Assembly (NCBI GenBank): GCA_036924285.1 | Contig: JAYKYS010000006.1 | Coordinates: 24,340,001 to 24,404,000 of the forward strand | Reading direction: 5' to 3' | From: Asterella californica | Lineage: Eukaryota; Streptophyta; Marchantiopsida; Marchantiales; Aytoniaceae | DNA length: 64,000 nucleotides | In this document: in pieces, positions 11,800 through 23,000 of the stretch | Position numbering within the stretch: position 1 is the stretch's first letter | Layout: each line of letters begins with the position of its first letter | Position numbers and translations under genes: made by a program | Notes under the pieces: generated by a model | The model's input: the letters and a program-made list of their open reading frames with translations, nothing else | The model's database searches: none | What the model was told of the DNA's origin: nothing

Positions 11800-13890
11800 T
11801 CATGTCGCATACTTTCTGCGATTGATTACTTTCGTCTCTGCAGATTTCTTGCTTTTTGCAAAGAGTGGCATGTTTCTTGTTTGTCGCTGCACTTCGGGAC
11901 ACCTGTAATCGAAGTGGAGAGAATGCGAGCATGCTATGCAAGCAAGAACTATTTTAACGACATCAACGAAGGAACATTCCTCCAAGGTGAAAAGAAGACT
12001 GATGCACCTGAATACGGCCCGTGTAAACTCTAAATGACATTCTTAGAATCATACAATTCAATGACTAGATCTGATTTCCCTGATAGAGAATCTCTGGACG
12101 ACAGCCAACAGGCATACGTAAATGCTCATTGTTCGCTCGATCTGCAGTTTCCCAGCGTGAAGAAGACTGGTAAAAGGCCTCTAGGTCACCGTCACATCGG
12201 TCTCCGTCACACGGTTCTTTCAAACGAATAGCACCCCAATGTGATACTCCGTTAAATGTATTGAAGACATGCTGACTGGAGAGGGTTCGAAGGACGTACT
12301 CGCCTTACTTTAATTACCACATTGCAGTATAGCTGCAGATGTAGTTTGCACAGATCTAACACCCGATAAGAATATTCCATCATTTAGGTAAAAGATACGT
12401 CAATCAGTCTGCATTCTGGTTTCACTTCTGTTACTTCTCTATCGAAACAGAAGTAAGGTTGTCTTCCAGAAGTCGAACGACCACATCGTGAAGTGAGCAG
12501 AAGAATCGCTATAGCTATGGCACAGGCAGCTGAGGGTGTTTGAGGTACCATCATAAAGCAAACTTTGACGGCTTTCTGGTACTATAGTTTCAAAGGATTT
12601 AGAACTACGTCAAAAGAATTGCATTCAAAGTAGACTGTTATTTTTGAGGGTTCTTTTCACACTTTGTTTGGGAGATAGATTTTGACAAAACATAACCTTG
12701 TCTAGTGAACTTAGTTTGGAGCAAATTGGGTACAGTTGGAAAGCATTTTCCTCAAGATTTTCACATGGTGTTGCTAGATTTTAGGTCTGAAGGATAAGAA
12801 AAATATCATAGATATCTATGTTTGTATATTTTTCGTACAGGAGAAATTCAAATGTAAATAGAAAAAATTCTGGTTTTGGGAAGGTTGTTTTAGCGGTGTT
12901 ACTCCTCTGCTCTTGCATTTCTGATGGCTCACTTCTACTTACTAACCTCGTGTTTTCTCAAACACATTTCACGTAATTTGTGATATGATAATGCACACTT
13001 GGATTGATATGTGAGCTAAATATTTTTCCTTCTCGAGTGCATCATAAAGTCTTTTCAAATCCAAAATCTCAAAATCAAAATTTCAAACTCCAAAATCAGA
13101 GTTAGTGGTGGATGTGGAGTCATCCTCTTCTAAATGTTCAGGTCTATATATTTACACATGAATCATTATCACATCAATGATTGGTTCAAGCAATGAAGTA
13201 AACACACATAAAAAAACATGATAGACACTGACATTCTATTGTATAAGTACGATCAACACCAACCATCTTCTACGATGCACGATTATGTTATAAATCAAGC
13301 CATGAAACAAGCACACATCAGAAAATGACATTACACTCGCCATTTTGCTATCTAAGTCGACATGCACAACGCATATTGCTTTAGAAGAGAACCAATCACT
13401 TACCAACCAATGCATCATTAACGACACAATAGAGACCAAAGAGATTGAGATTTGAATTTCAAAATGATAAACCCTAATCCTCCGTACCCTATTCTGCAGT
13501 CCTCGTTGCAAATTGAAGTATCATGAACATCTTATGTTCATTACACCGATTTTTTGCAATTTGAGGAAAACCATACCACAGTTGCATGTTTGTACAACCA
13601 TATCGGTTTGTAACATCCATATCATGTTTAACCATGAAGAAACTCTTGTAAAACAAAAATAGGCTTGAATCACTCAACTGACTCTCAGGATGTTCCGAGA
13701 AGTCTCCAGACTCCAGCTTTCAAAAGAACCAACTTAAAACCGTAATCCGCGCGTAGGTGATTACGCAAAGCTTAGGTGATTAGGGAACCTCTTTGTTCCA
13801 ACATTACAGCTAGTCTGCACAAACCTTAAGTCCTCGGAGACTCGACTCCAAGCCGGAGTGGATACTTGCGATTTGGATGCTGGTTGGCGC
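11800..13890. other. Stretch with no supported gene
   Basis: Frames of 60-127 codons occur (for example 12034-12231 + and 13236-13511 -), none with a recognisable family or credible splice structure. From about 12.5 kb the sequence becomes AT-rich. Confidence 0.5.
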
Positions 13891-13893
13891 TAA

Positions 13894-14250
13894 TAGGGGT
13901 GTCAAAGTTAAGAACCTTCTCAAAGATTGTACAACCGCGGGAGTGATTTACGACTTCGGCCAGACTGCGATCAGTGTTTCATGTGGGCACCTCCGAAGAT
14001 ACCCGCAGGAAAACGCCGCGGGTGTTTTCTTATGGCTCTTCACTCGTTTCGTCCGCTTTCTTTTACAATAGATTCTTTACTGCTCTTAGTTGAGTGTACA
14101 AACTGAAAAATAATCAATGATAAAATCGTGATGTTCAATCACAGGCGCGATCTAGAATGAGTCACAGTTATATACAAAGTTATCTATGATATTACGACCA
14201 TTTATCTCTCTGCCGTTGAAGAATATTTTCTCTGAACTTTGACACCCCTA
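13894..14250. mobile_element. Candidate hAT-like non-autonomous element (MITE)
   Basis: TAGGGGTGTCAAAGTT at 13894-13909 is repeated as the exact reverse complement at 14235-14250, defining a 357-bp unit. TAGGGGTGTCAAA-type ends are characteristic of plant hAT elements. The 8-bp flanks (GGCGCTAA and ATGTGTAT) do not match, so either the target duplication has decayed or the ends were brought together another way. The inside contains a second hairpin-prone stretch around 13,990-14,030 and no transposase. Confidence 0.55.
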
Positions 14251-15770
14251 ATGTGTATGAGGTTAGCTATGGAGTCACACACAACAGGATCAAGAGTAAA
14301 TAACACGACCGTGGGTCTAAATAGAATAATTGTGCAAGAAAGATCGCATATGTTGGGTAGGTTCCCGGTGGAACTTGTAAGTAAATCGAAACACACGGAG
14401 GCCGAAATGCTTCCATCCTCCACTAGAGACTAACATTACTGTAAAATCAAAATGGCACAGCAGATTAGATACAGTACTAACCCTTATATAATCCACCTTC
14501 AAAAGTCATGAATGTCCACTCACTTGTACTTTCCACGCAAGTTGCAACTCCACCTATTCAAATTGGTACTTGGGATACGATTCTCGTATGTAAATGTCTT
14601 GGAACTTCAAGACATAAAAATTTATCGTTCCCCCCTTAATAAATGTAGATGATGCGAGGGGGAGATTGAGTGAAGTGTTTTGCCCACAATCATTCATACT
14701 TTCTACTCAACCCTGAAGTGAAATTATTTCTCTTCTTTTTGGTTGCATTTCCACTGAATGTTCTTCTTTTTGACACGAGAATGCCACCTGGTAAGGTTAA
14801 TTCAGAAACCGGACGCACAAGGCCGGGAGAGATTAGCATTGAGTTTCCAGAAAGACTTTCATTTGGTGATTACAGAACGACCTTCAGTAAGGTGTAGAGT
14901 TATTTATTGTGCATGAAAATCGAAGCGCGTGGACTGTATAGACAAGCGTGTACTTGTAGGTAAGTTTGAGATGGTGATGATGAAAGCTTCATAAAACCGT
15001 CACATCCATTTTGCGTGTATAATTATTCACTCATATTTGCTCAGTTGGCAAATCCCCATATAATGGAGTCCTTGAGCAACGGGGAATCCAATCCAGGCTA
15101 TCAAACATCATCGTCGACTGTTGTGCTGCCGTAAATGCTAAACATTAGTGTTAGCTTTTGCCGTGGAGTATGGGAACGGTCAACCGTAGCAAGCCCGAAT
15201 CGAGTTCGAAGAATTAGCGTTTTATCTCCGGAAAGTTGGCGTAGTTGCTTTGAATGTACTTTCAGGCAGGCAGCCTGATACTGCAACTTCTCCTCAAACT
15301 ACCGAGTTCCGCTTTTTAATCTCCTCAAATTATTTAATTATTTAATTATGTAGTGTAGGATTCAAGCAGAATAATTTACCCAGATTCTCAGTAAAGATAA
15401 AATACCAGATATATAATAACGTTCTCCGATATACCAGAGAAACAGTGAAAATCACATATACATACTGCGCGACGCATTCCCTAACTCAAATAATAACGCA
15501 CATAGATAATGAAAACGAAGCAGATGAGAATCCAAGAGAAGGTTTCGTTCGTGCTACTGGAAAATAGGATTTTGTGGATTTTATATTCTGTATTTAAAAC
15601 TCTAAATAAATTTTGGCAGCGGAAGTTGGTGGATGTCTATGAACCGTTGATTAGCGCCTAGCGATTTCTTTTTCCGTGTTCTCGTATTCAAAGATTTACC
15701 TGTTTTCTTCCAAATAATGTTTCTAATTTTTTCCGTAGTTTGAACGCGGTTTGAACCGTTACCACTCTAG
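14251..15770. other. Stretch with no supported gene
   Basis: Short frames only (14670-14897 +, 15101-15286 -). The sequence is largely AT-rich, and no family is recognised on either strand. Confidence 0.5.
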
Positions 15771-15776
15771 TCACGG

Positions 15777-15836
15777 TTTCATTATCATGGGACTGATTTC
15801 ATTATCATGGGACTGATTTCATTATCATGGGACTGA
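15777..15836 (+). repeat. Three exact tandem copies of a 20-bp unit at the MULE edge
   Basis: TTTCATTATCATGGGACTGA is present three times without a mismatch (15777-15796, 15797-15816, 15817-15836). The array ends 11 bases before the recognisable left terminal inverted repeat of the MULE and has no counterpart at the right end, so it belongs either to the flank or to the very tip of the left arm. Confidence 0.95.
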
Positions 15837-15847
15837 TCTTTGACTTG

Positions 15848-16013
15848 ATTACACCAAGCCCGCAGCTGTGGCACAGTTCCGTTAATTATGTTTCGGTTTA
15901 TACGTGCGAATTGATTAATGATGGACCCCAGATTCGTGGTCGAGCGAAAAGCCTGTAACCGGGTTCCCGCTCGTTACTGCAGTAGCCGAGCCTCGAACTG
16001 CAATCGTGGTCTG
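15848..16013 (+). repeat. Left terminal inverted repeat of the MULE
   Basis: This matches the reverse complement of 24916-25079 almost base for base. Shared blocks include AAGCCCGCAGCTGTGGCACA, GGTTTATACGTGC, AATTGATTAATGATGGACC and GCGAAAAGCCTGTAACCGGG. A looser zone rich in GAACTGCAGTCA-like motifs extends inward to about 16,055, resembling an equally motif-rich zone inside the right repeat. Confidence 0.9.
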
Positions 16014-16358
16014 AACTGCAGTCAGTGTCACAGTTTTGAACTGCAGTCACAATGAGGTGAAAGCCGTTCCGTCCATTGGTTGTCCGTTGGTTGTAAGTCC
16101 GTTGTCCATAATTATACTGAGACGGTGGCATTGAAGACTCCAGGCGTCCTCACTGCTGAATTGTGCGGCGTCCTCACTACTGAATTGTGCAGAAATTTCC
16201 TCAAGATTGAATCGAATTTTGCGCGGTGACACGACTAAATCGAATTTCGCTTGGTGACAGAATTTCCGAGAGAGCTGAGTCTTCGTTGTGCTTGTACTGA
16301 TGTCTGCTTTAGAGTGCTTATCATGGAGATGGTTTACTGCAATCGATGAAATCGAACA

Positions 16359-18925
16359 TTGTCAATCAGCGCATTCACGCGCGCTCGCAAAGGACATAAT
16401 CCTCTTGATTTAGCTGTGTTCAAACAATGTAACCAGTGTTACAACAAAGCTAACCTCAGTACTACTACATGCGAAGCGGACTTGGAGAATGAGATTGATG
16501 ATGATAACGCTTTCATAGTGACAGTGGAGTGTGATCATTCAGAAATGATTGATGTTGTGAAAGAGTGCTTCGGAGATGAGGATGGCAAAGACGGGTTTAT
16601 GTTTTTCTGACTGAAAGTTCATCTTTCAGACGAGAGTTGCATGCATGAGTTGCAGACTTTAAACTCCGATAACTTGTCAGTGTGTTTGACGTCTTGGCTG
16701 AAGACAAGCATCATTTCGAATATGGAGGTAGCCTCTGAATACTATTGGGAAGTACGTAACCCGCGTGTTTCTGTGAAAGACTGTTCGATCTTAAGGGCGA
16801 CATTATGATGTAACTCACGATCTGACAGGACAAAATTCAGAGATAAAGGTGAAAGATCCACATCACAGGTAAGACAACCAGAAAAGAAACGGAAGATAGA
16901 TAGATCTGAGTGCAATGGAACTTTACGAGTAACAGTGGACGTACAACAGAAGTTAATATATTTAACTTGTCAAGATTTGCTGTCACATGAGAAGCCGACG
17001 CATAAGTTGCATTGTTTTCCTGCTGATGCTATCACATTTTTGGAGTCGATATCTGGATTAAATCTCCAGAAGCCTGAGGTGTACCGTATATTATGTGAAA
17101 AAGAGATCATTAGTCCTTTGAGTATAACTCGGGCGCAGGTAAATTTTTGGATTGCTGAAGTTCAGTCTAGACAATATCTGCGTGATATAGATGATCAAGT
17201 GAAGTCTGCATCTTTGTTGATACGCAGTGAAGCTTTAGCTGAGAAAGGTTTTGTTGAGGTGTTGTATGAACAGACTGACGAATGCATTGCTTTTGCAATA
17301 TGCACCCCTTTTTTTGAGCATATAGGTAGTGTCAGAGAAATTATTGTCGACAGTACTTTTAAAACTAACTCTATGCGTTTTGAGCTGTTTGTTATTGCTG
17401 CAAACTTCAGAGGTTTTGGTATGCCTCTATCATACATGTTCTACTTGAGACAAGGTGATGCAAAGAAGAGTTCTAGATCAGCCACGGAACAATATAGAAA
17501 GAAGGTTCTTATGATGTGGTTCGAGAAGTTAAGAGAGAGAGGACTACGTTTTGTGTTCGCACTCACCTATAAAGACATTGGTCAAATATCGGCATTACGA
17601 TCTGTCTTTACTGCTATGTATATTCAGCTTTGTTTGAAGCATGCTCAATCAGCGATTGAAGTTCGATGTATGTGCACTGGACGAGCCACTGGATCCTACA
17701 ACAGTGTGGAGGCAAGTAATTTTTTCTCTTTTATTGATGTAAATTGGCTTTCAGAGAGCGTGAAAGTTGTTGGTCAATTGTGTAATGTTGAACAACGAAA
17801 GGTTGTTGTTGAAATGATTACCAGACATTTCAACTTGCATTCACTTATATCATCAACAGAAGGGAAATTTTTTACTCCTGATGTATTACATTGTACGGCT
17901 GTTCGTGAGATTTATGAATTCTGTAAAAATTCTAATCTTTTATCTTTGTGGATATATCTCTGACGAGAGTGGTACAGTCTAGAGAAATGGAAATTTTCAG
18001 CAGAGCATCAAAGCCTCTCCTTTGCTTGTCGTGCACTACGAATATTGTAGAGAGTCACTGGAGAAAATTGAAGCACGATTACAAATATGTCCTTAACCGT
18101 CCTCGTTTAGATAAGTTGACGCTAATCATTTGTGAAAATCTTGTGGCAGATATGCAAGTGTCGCTACACCAAATCATTCACGGACGTTTATTTCCCAGCT
18201 GGTGGGAACAATTTTGTGTCACTTGACGTAAATATCTGAGTAAAGATGTCTCTCTTCCGGGTAGTCATTTCACAGACGTGGAGAGATGGATATGCTCTTG
18301 TTACTCATTTTTGAATAGCCCATACTTGTTATGCAAGCATTTGGTCAAAGCTCATGCTGACAAGTCTGCGATACAACTGGTGTTTTCATCTACGTTCCGG
18401 CGTTGCACGTACTCACTTTATATTTTCAACAGCTCGGAAAGCTTTTTCAACAGAGAAGTTGTACCGGATGATATGAACCCATGGTTTGAACCAAATCATG
18501 TACATGAGGAAATGTCAAATTATCCTACTCACTTCGATTTTACAGAGGATGGAGAAGATGTTTATGTACGCGAGCAAGGAGCATCTGAAGAAGGAGCAGC
18601 TGAAGATACAGAAAGATTGAATCTGGTCGAGCGATGTGAAGACATTCTTGATTTTCTCAGAACTCTTTGCAATCGCGACGTGACAATCTTCTCTTTTTGA
18701 AGTCACTTGACAGGGCATTTCAACCTTTTTGAGAGAAAAGTTCATAATTGTATAACTGTTCTGCTATCTCGAGGACAACAATATACCTGGGCATCTAGTG
18801 GTCCCTCATTGTATTTGCTTGTGGTTTTTGTGGTTTTTGTTTCGTTTTGTGCAGGACACCCTGTCGGACCAAGTCGATTTGGCCTGTCAAGGTTCAACTC
18901 CCTAGAGGGTGACTCTAATATATGA
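16359..18925 (+). pseudogene. MULE transposase with SWIM zinc finger, interrupted only by TGA codons and one frameshift
   Basis: One frame runs from 16359 to about 17985 and continues, after loss of one base in an A-run near 17987, to 18925. The N-terminal third carries a basic Cys-containing DNA-binding region (KKRKIDRSECNGTL near 16890). The MULE DDE core follows: first Asp in REIIVDSTFKTN (about 17350), then YKDIGQISALRSVF with QLCLKHA (C-x2-H), then Glu in TTNIVESHWRKLKHDY (about 18040). The second catalytic Asp, normally in a T-D-K-D-type motif, reads T-Y-K-D (Tyr at about 17568). A SWIM finger CSC-x10-CKH lies at 18,290-18,345. In-frame stops at 16608, 16806, 17961, 18224 and 18698 are all TGA. 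The coding style is otherwise clean, suggesting loss of function not long ago. Confidence 0.85.
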
Positions 18926-19070
18926 AACTCTAAAAAGTAATAACATGAGATTATAGCGACCATAAGTTCACTATAATAAACGTATAATTAAGAATCCAAT
19001 GTCATACTGTAAAACTTCGTAAAGAAATCAATCTAAAACAAAAGAAATGAATCTAAAATGAAACGAGAGA

Positions 19071-19620
19071 GAGCTTGGAGCACCGCGCTCAATGCGCAAA
19101 ATGGTCGGTCGAATTGAAGTGAAATCGTCGATCGCACTAAGCGCATCTAGTCGCACGCTCAGTGCGATAAATGTTCGGTCGCACTGAGCTCTCAGTGCGA
19201 CCGCACGCTCAGTGCGATATATTGTCGGTCGCACTGAGCGCATTGTGACTCTTTTACCTTCCGCGCTCAGTGCGACACGACACTTATCACACTGAGAGCA
19301 GTGCGATAACATCGAGAGCCGCACGCTCAATGCGATATATTGTCGATCGCATTGAGCACATTGCGACTCTTTTACCTTGTGCGCTCAGTGCGACATGACA
19401 CTTGTCGCACTGAGAGCAGTGCGATAAGTGTTCGCACAGTGCCACCGTATCGAGAGCCGCACGTATACTGTCGGTCGCACTGCACGCGCGATATATTATC
19501 GGTCGCACTGAGCGCAGTGTGACTGCATTTACCTTTACCTTGTTCGCTCAGTGCGACCTAAGAATGGTCGCACTGATCGCAGTTTAGGGTCTAAGTTTCC
19601 AGTTTAGTTTTTCTTGCTCA
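19071..19620. repeat. Palindromic GCGCTCAGTGCGAC array, left cluster
   Basis: Units of the form GCGCTCAGTGCGAC and its reverse complement GTCGCACTGAGCGC alternate every 15-40 bases, separated by AT-rich spacers such as ATATATTGTCG. Neighbouring units can therefore pair as many small hairpins. The cluster is inverted relative to 23155-23590. Confidence 0.9.
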
Positions 19621-20045
19621 ACGCGCTTTCGCCCAGTCGCACTAGCTTCGCACTAAACGCGCTTCCGCGCCCGTCGCACTAGTTCCACATTGAACGCGTT
19701 TCCGTTCACCGTCGCACTAAACGCGCTTCCGCCCACCATCGCACTAAACGTGCTTCCGCTCACCATCGCACTCTAACGCACTTCCGCCCACAGTCGCACT
19801 GCTGCGATTAAAGCTTCATGCTGCTGCTGCACATGAAGCTTTGATTGATTTTTACGGCAACGATCGATCGACCACTTGGAGTACTCGCGATCCTTAACTT
19901 GGAGTTTTCATTCCTTATGCTGTTCGCTTTCTCATTCGTGTCTAAACTGACATACTCGCTTTTGTTTTCCTTATCAAAACTGACATAGTCGCTTCTGTTT
20001 TCCTGTCAAAACTGACAAACTCGCTTCTGTTGTTTTTATCAGAGT
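19620..20045 (+). repeat. Two tandem repeats and a hairpin upstream of the first cargo gene
   Basis: From about 19620 to 19800 a unit of 25-33 bases (core GTCGCACTAAACGCGCTTCC) is repeated about six times with changes. At 19810-19842 AAAGCTTCATG pairs exactly with CATGAAGCTTT across a CTG-rich loop. From 19935 to 20042 a unit of about 33 bases (core CAAAACTGACATAGTCGCTT) occurs three times. The zone lies where the promoter of the gene starting near 20.1 kb would be. Confidence 0.8.
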
Positions 20046-20165
20046 GATCTCTTCGAGTAAGTGCCAAGCCAGCTTGCAGTGAAGAAGTCTGGCATGTATT
20101 AGCTTGAGTGAACGAGTCTAGCAGTGAGTGGTACAAGTATGGCACCATGAGAAGAAGGACCTTTT

Positions 20166-21105
20166 TTGATTACGTTTACTTCCCAACACGATGTACATCG
20201 ACGTATCGTTTGGCAATGGATGGATAAAGAAGCTATCAGTCAAGCCTTGAGCGAAATAGACGAGGAAGACCTAGAGAAGCTGGGATTATTGATCACTTTC
20301 TCGTTCGAATTTCCTCGTCCTGACGTAAGTACTCTGTCATTAGTCGCTCCTTTATAGTTTAAGCTCAAGTGATCTTAACTCAAGTTAAGTATTTACTCAA
20401 GTTAAATTGTTGCTCAACTTAAGAGATACTTTTATTTATTGTAATGTGTAATGTTTGTTTATGTCAGATTGGACTTTGTGTGGCTTTCATCCAATCCCAT
20501 AATGCAGCAACACGAATGACCAAAATTGGAGATCGAGAGTTCAAGTTGACCCTTGACTTAATCCGGGAAGCCTTTGTTATTCCTGAAGGATCTGTGATGG
20601 TACCCCCTTTCGTAAGACATGTTCGAATAGACGATTGGTTTCTTGAGTATGATAAAATAGGGAAAAGATACTTCGCAAGAGAATGTGCTATCGAAGGATG
20701 GAGATCTGCTTTTCAGTGTTTGAATGCGGTTCTCCTGGCGAGAAGAAGACCTAAAGCTGTTACAGGTCAACTTGCTTTGTACGTGAAATCTAAAGTGGAA
20801 GGAGAAGATAAGGATTATGATTGGTCTTTGTTCATGTTCGAGAATCTGGAGGCAGAAGAGTTACATCTGCCAAAGCACATACGAGAACAGAGGAAAGGAG
20901 TATCCGTAAAAATTTCTGCGGGATGGCTTTAACCCATCTCATGCGACACTTGGATATCTTGAGCGAGGAGGCGTTAGTATTCTCCATTGAACACGAACTA
21001 CAACAAGAGAGTATATCACATCCAAATATCCAGCAGGATGAGCTTGGTGTTGAGCTTGGCGTAGTCCACGATAATAGATGTACCTGTTTTCTCTTTACTT
21101 GTGTT
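20166..21105 (+). CDS. Cargo protein of unknown family, two exons
   Basis: Exon 1 (about 20166-20330) contains VWQWMDKEAISQALSEIDEE and ends at the donor GAC|GTAAGT. Exon 2 begins after TTTATGTCAG at 20466. Its frame is continuous through FKLTLDLIREAFVIPEG, VRHVRIDDWFLEYDKIGKR and WRSAFQCLNAVLLARRRPK to HLPKHIREQRKG. At about 20915 the frame shifts by one base: the first frame stops at 20932, the other continues as MALTHLMRHLDILSEEALVF and on to about 21100. The combined product would be about 260 residues, soluble, mixed charge, without membrane segments. I do not recognise the family. The shift may be a real break, a sequencing indel, or a missed intron. It may be the 5' part of one gene with the phosphatase-like exons downstream, with the repeat cluster lying in an intron. 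Confidence 0.5.
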
Positions 21106-21239
21106 ATTTGTGTATTATTTGCTTGTTTGAGGTACTTTGGCTATGTAAATTTCTGTAAAATCTTGAGTTATGTGTGTAAAGTTGAGTGAAATCTCTGTTT
21201 AGAACGAGTTATGTGCGTAAAGTTGAGTGAAATCTCTGT

Positions 21240-21710
21240 TTAGTGCTCGCTCGATGTAGTGTTGTTGTTCGACGGTCTTGATAGCACAGTGCGATGGTCT
21301 ATCGCTCGCATTGTGTTATCAGGGTCTGCACGGCCATTGCGACAATAGTCTGGTCACACTGAGCGCGGCTTTAAGGTCAGTGCGGTCTTAAGGTGCTTAG
21401 TCGCACGTCGCATTGAGCAAAATTCTCAGTGCGATAGACACGGTGTCGCACGCCAGGAAGAACATTTACGGACTCGCGTTCAGTGCGACAGTCGTCGTGT
21501 CGCACTGAGCGCGTGGTCCTACGTCGCACTGAACACTTCACGAAGTGCGACTCGTAAGCAAGCGCGCTCAGTGCGACTGTATATTAGTCGCATTGAGCGC
21601 ACGAGCTTAAGGCGGCGCTCCGTGCGACGAGAGCGCTGCGTCGCACTGTGCGCGGTCTCTCCACAGCGCAGAGCGACGGGTCTGAGATCGCACTGAGGTC
21701 TTTTTTACAT
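21240..21710. repeat. Palindromic GCGCTCAGTGCGAC array, middle cluster
   Basis: This has the same palindromic unit as the flanking clusters, in both orientations, between the two coding regions of the nested unit. A 47-base segment (GAGTTATGTGTGTAAAGTTG and onward) is duplicated just before it, near 21163-21245. If the two coding regions form one gene, this cluster would lie within an intron. Confidence 0.85.
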
Positions 21711-21760
21711 CGAACATTTTTTCTTCCTAAACTTAAACTTTATACATGGATGTGATGTAG

Positions 21761-23000
21761 GAGAACCAGAGACTCTTTTGAACAAGAGGAAAGAGGAGGA
21801 AGATTTAGATGCTCGCCTTGCGATGAAAAGAGAAAAAGAAGAAACTTTAAACCTCCGAATAACAGAAGCGAGTCAGAGAGAAGAAGACATGTACGAACGA
21901 ATACAACTACAGGAAGAGGAGTTGGAGAGATTAAAAATGGATGTCACTCGCCTTCGTTCTTGCAAACTCTTCTATCACAGATTGACAGATCCTACTGTGA
22001 TCAGGAGGAAGACACTGATTCTAGATCTGAACGGTTTGTCTGTAAGAACAGGACGTAATGACTTAGAGCTCCAAGGAGCTAAAGAGAGAGGTTACCAAGT
22101 TCAGAGTGTCAAAAAAGATTTATTCTACGTGGCACGAAAAGGAGTTAAAGAGTTCATGGAGATATGCTGTCAGGATTTTCAAGTGCTGATATGGACATCC
22201 AAAACTCTTAACAACTGCAACGCCATCCTTCGATCCATGGAGACCAAAAAGTACTTGCCTACAGGGATCGCTTCGGGCCAGGTAACAGCAAACAAAGTCA
22301 TTGCTATTAAAATTATTGTAGATGTTCTCCGTTTTCACTTTGTTTGTATTTACTTCCTCGCATTAATCGTACTATACAGATCTTCACTTTGTTTCCACTT
22401 TGTTTCTACTTTGTTGTACGATACAGATCTTGCAGATCTTCACTTTATTTCCACTTTTTTTCCACTTTGTTGTACGATACAGATCTTCACTTTGTTTCCA
22501 CTTTGTTTCTATTTACCTTGTCGCATTATTGTACTATGCAGATCTGTAGAATCTTCGGACAACCCATGTGTACTCGTTTCAAGACTACCAGAGAAGCTGC
22601 CAGTAGTAATTACTTGTATCTGAAGGATTTTTCTCGACTGTTCGCGTTTAACTTGTGTACACGAGATGTGTTGTTGATAGATGATTCTCTCGAGAAGAAT
22701 AGTACTAATCATCCATACAACGCAATCCATCCTCCTTCTTTCATGCCTGAGTCAGGTGACATGGACAGAGATGATTATCTCATGAATGTACTCCTACCAT
22801 GGTTGAAATCATGGACAAGGAGCACCCAAGATACCCCAAGTTATGTGGCTGCCAAGTATAGACAGGCTTTTGGAAGAGATCCTTATCTTGCTCTTAAGAA
22901 CTACTGGGACGTTATGTCAGAGGAGGAAATCAACCTGATTTGGCGTTCTTGCACTATCGTTCAAGCGACCGAATTTATGGAGAAACTGAAATCAAGTTAA
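21761..23000 (+). CDS. Coiled-coil plus FCP1/SCP-type HAD phosphatase-like protein
   Basis: A first exon (21761-22281) begins after the acceptor GATGTGATGTAG, so the true start may lie further upstream. It codes for about 60 residues of charged coiled coil (EEEDLDARLAMKREKEE and onward), then the HAD core. Motif I is TLILDLNGL, with the second Asp of DxDx(T/V) replaced by Asn. Motif II is QVLIWTSK. A 260-base intron (22282-22541, GT-AG) precedes the second exon (22542-23000), with CTRFKTTREA, motif III VLLIDDS, a Pro-rich acidic linker (PPSFMPESGD) and a C-terminal LLPWLKSW helix, stop TAA. DLNG instead of DLDE also occurs in some plant FCP1-domain proteins and may mean altered or absent catalysis. 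Both exons are fully open, so this may be the best-preserved gene in the element. A role in transposition is unknown. Confidence 0.7.
22370..22541 (+). repeat. Minisatellite in the intron that multiplies the 3' splice site
   Basis: A unit of 45-60 bases (TACAGATCTTCACTTTGTTT followed by CCACTTTG and TTGTACGA) is repeated three times. Each copy carries CAG followed by ATCT: at 22377-22379, 22424-22426, 22480-22482 and finally 22539-22541, the acceptor that fits the protein. Another CAG|ATCT lies at 22433-22435. The pyrimidine-rich stretch in each copy makes every one a plausible acceptor. Confidence 0.85.

Noticed and set aside
11577..12033. Overlapping 77-127 codon frames on both strands around 11.6-12.0 kb
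   Set aside because: They run across the perfect palindrome, so both strands read alike; no family resemblance.
13236..13511. 91-codon minus-strand frame with hydrophobic segments
   Set aside because: AT-rich sequence easily yields hydrophobic frames. No upstream exon, promoter or family signal.
15035..15100. tRNA-like stretch (GCTCAGTTGGCAAATCCCC)
   Set aside because: No acceptor stem closure and no proper GGTTCGAATCC box at the right distance.
16359..18925. Nuclear code with TGA read as Trp
   Set aside because: TGG is used for Trp many times in the same frames, in the D-lactate dehydrogenase and PIG-A exons and exclusively in the young E5 gag. The TGA codons are better explained by decay or occasional readthrough, though the bias is reported as a finding.
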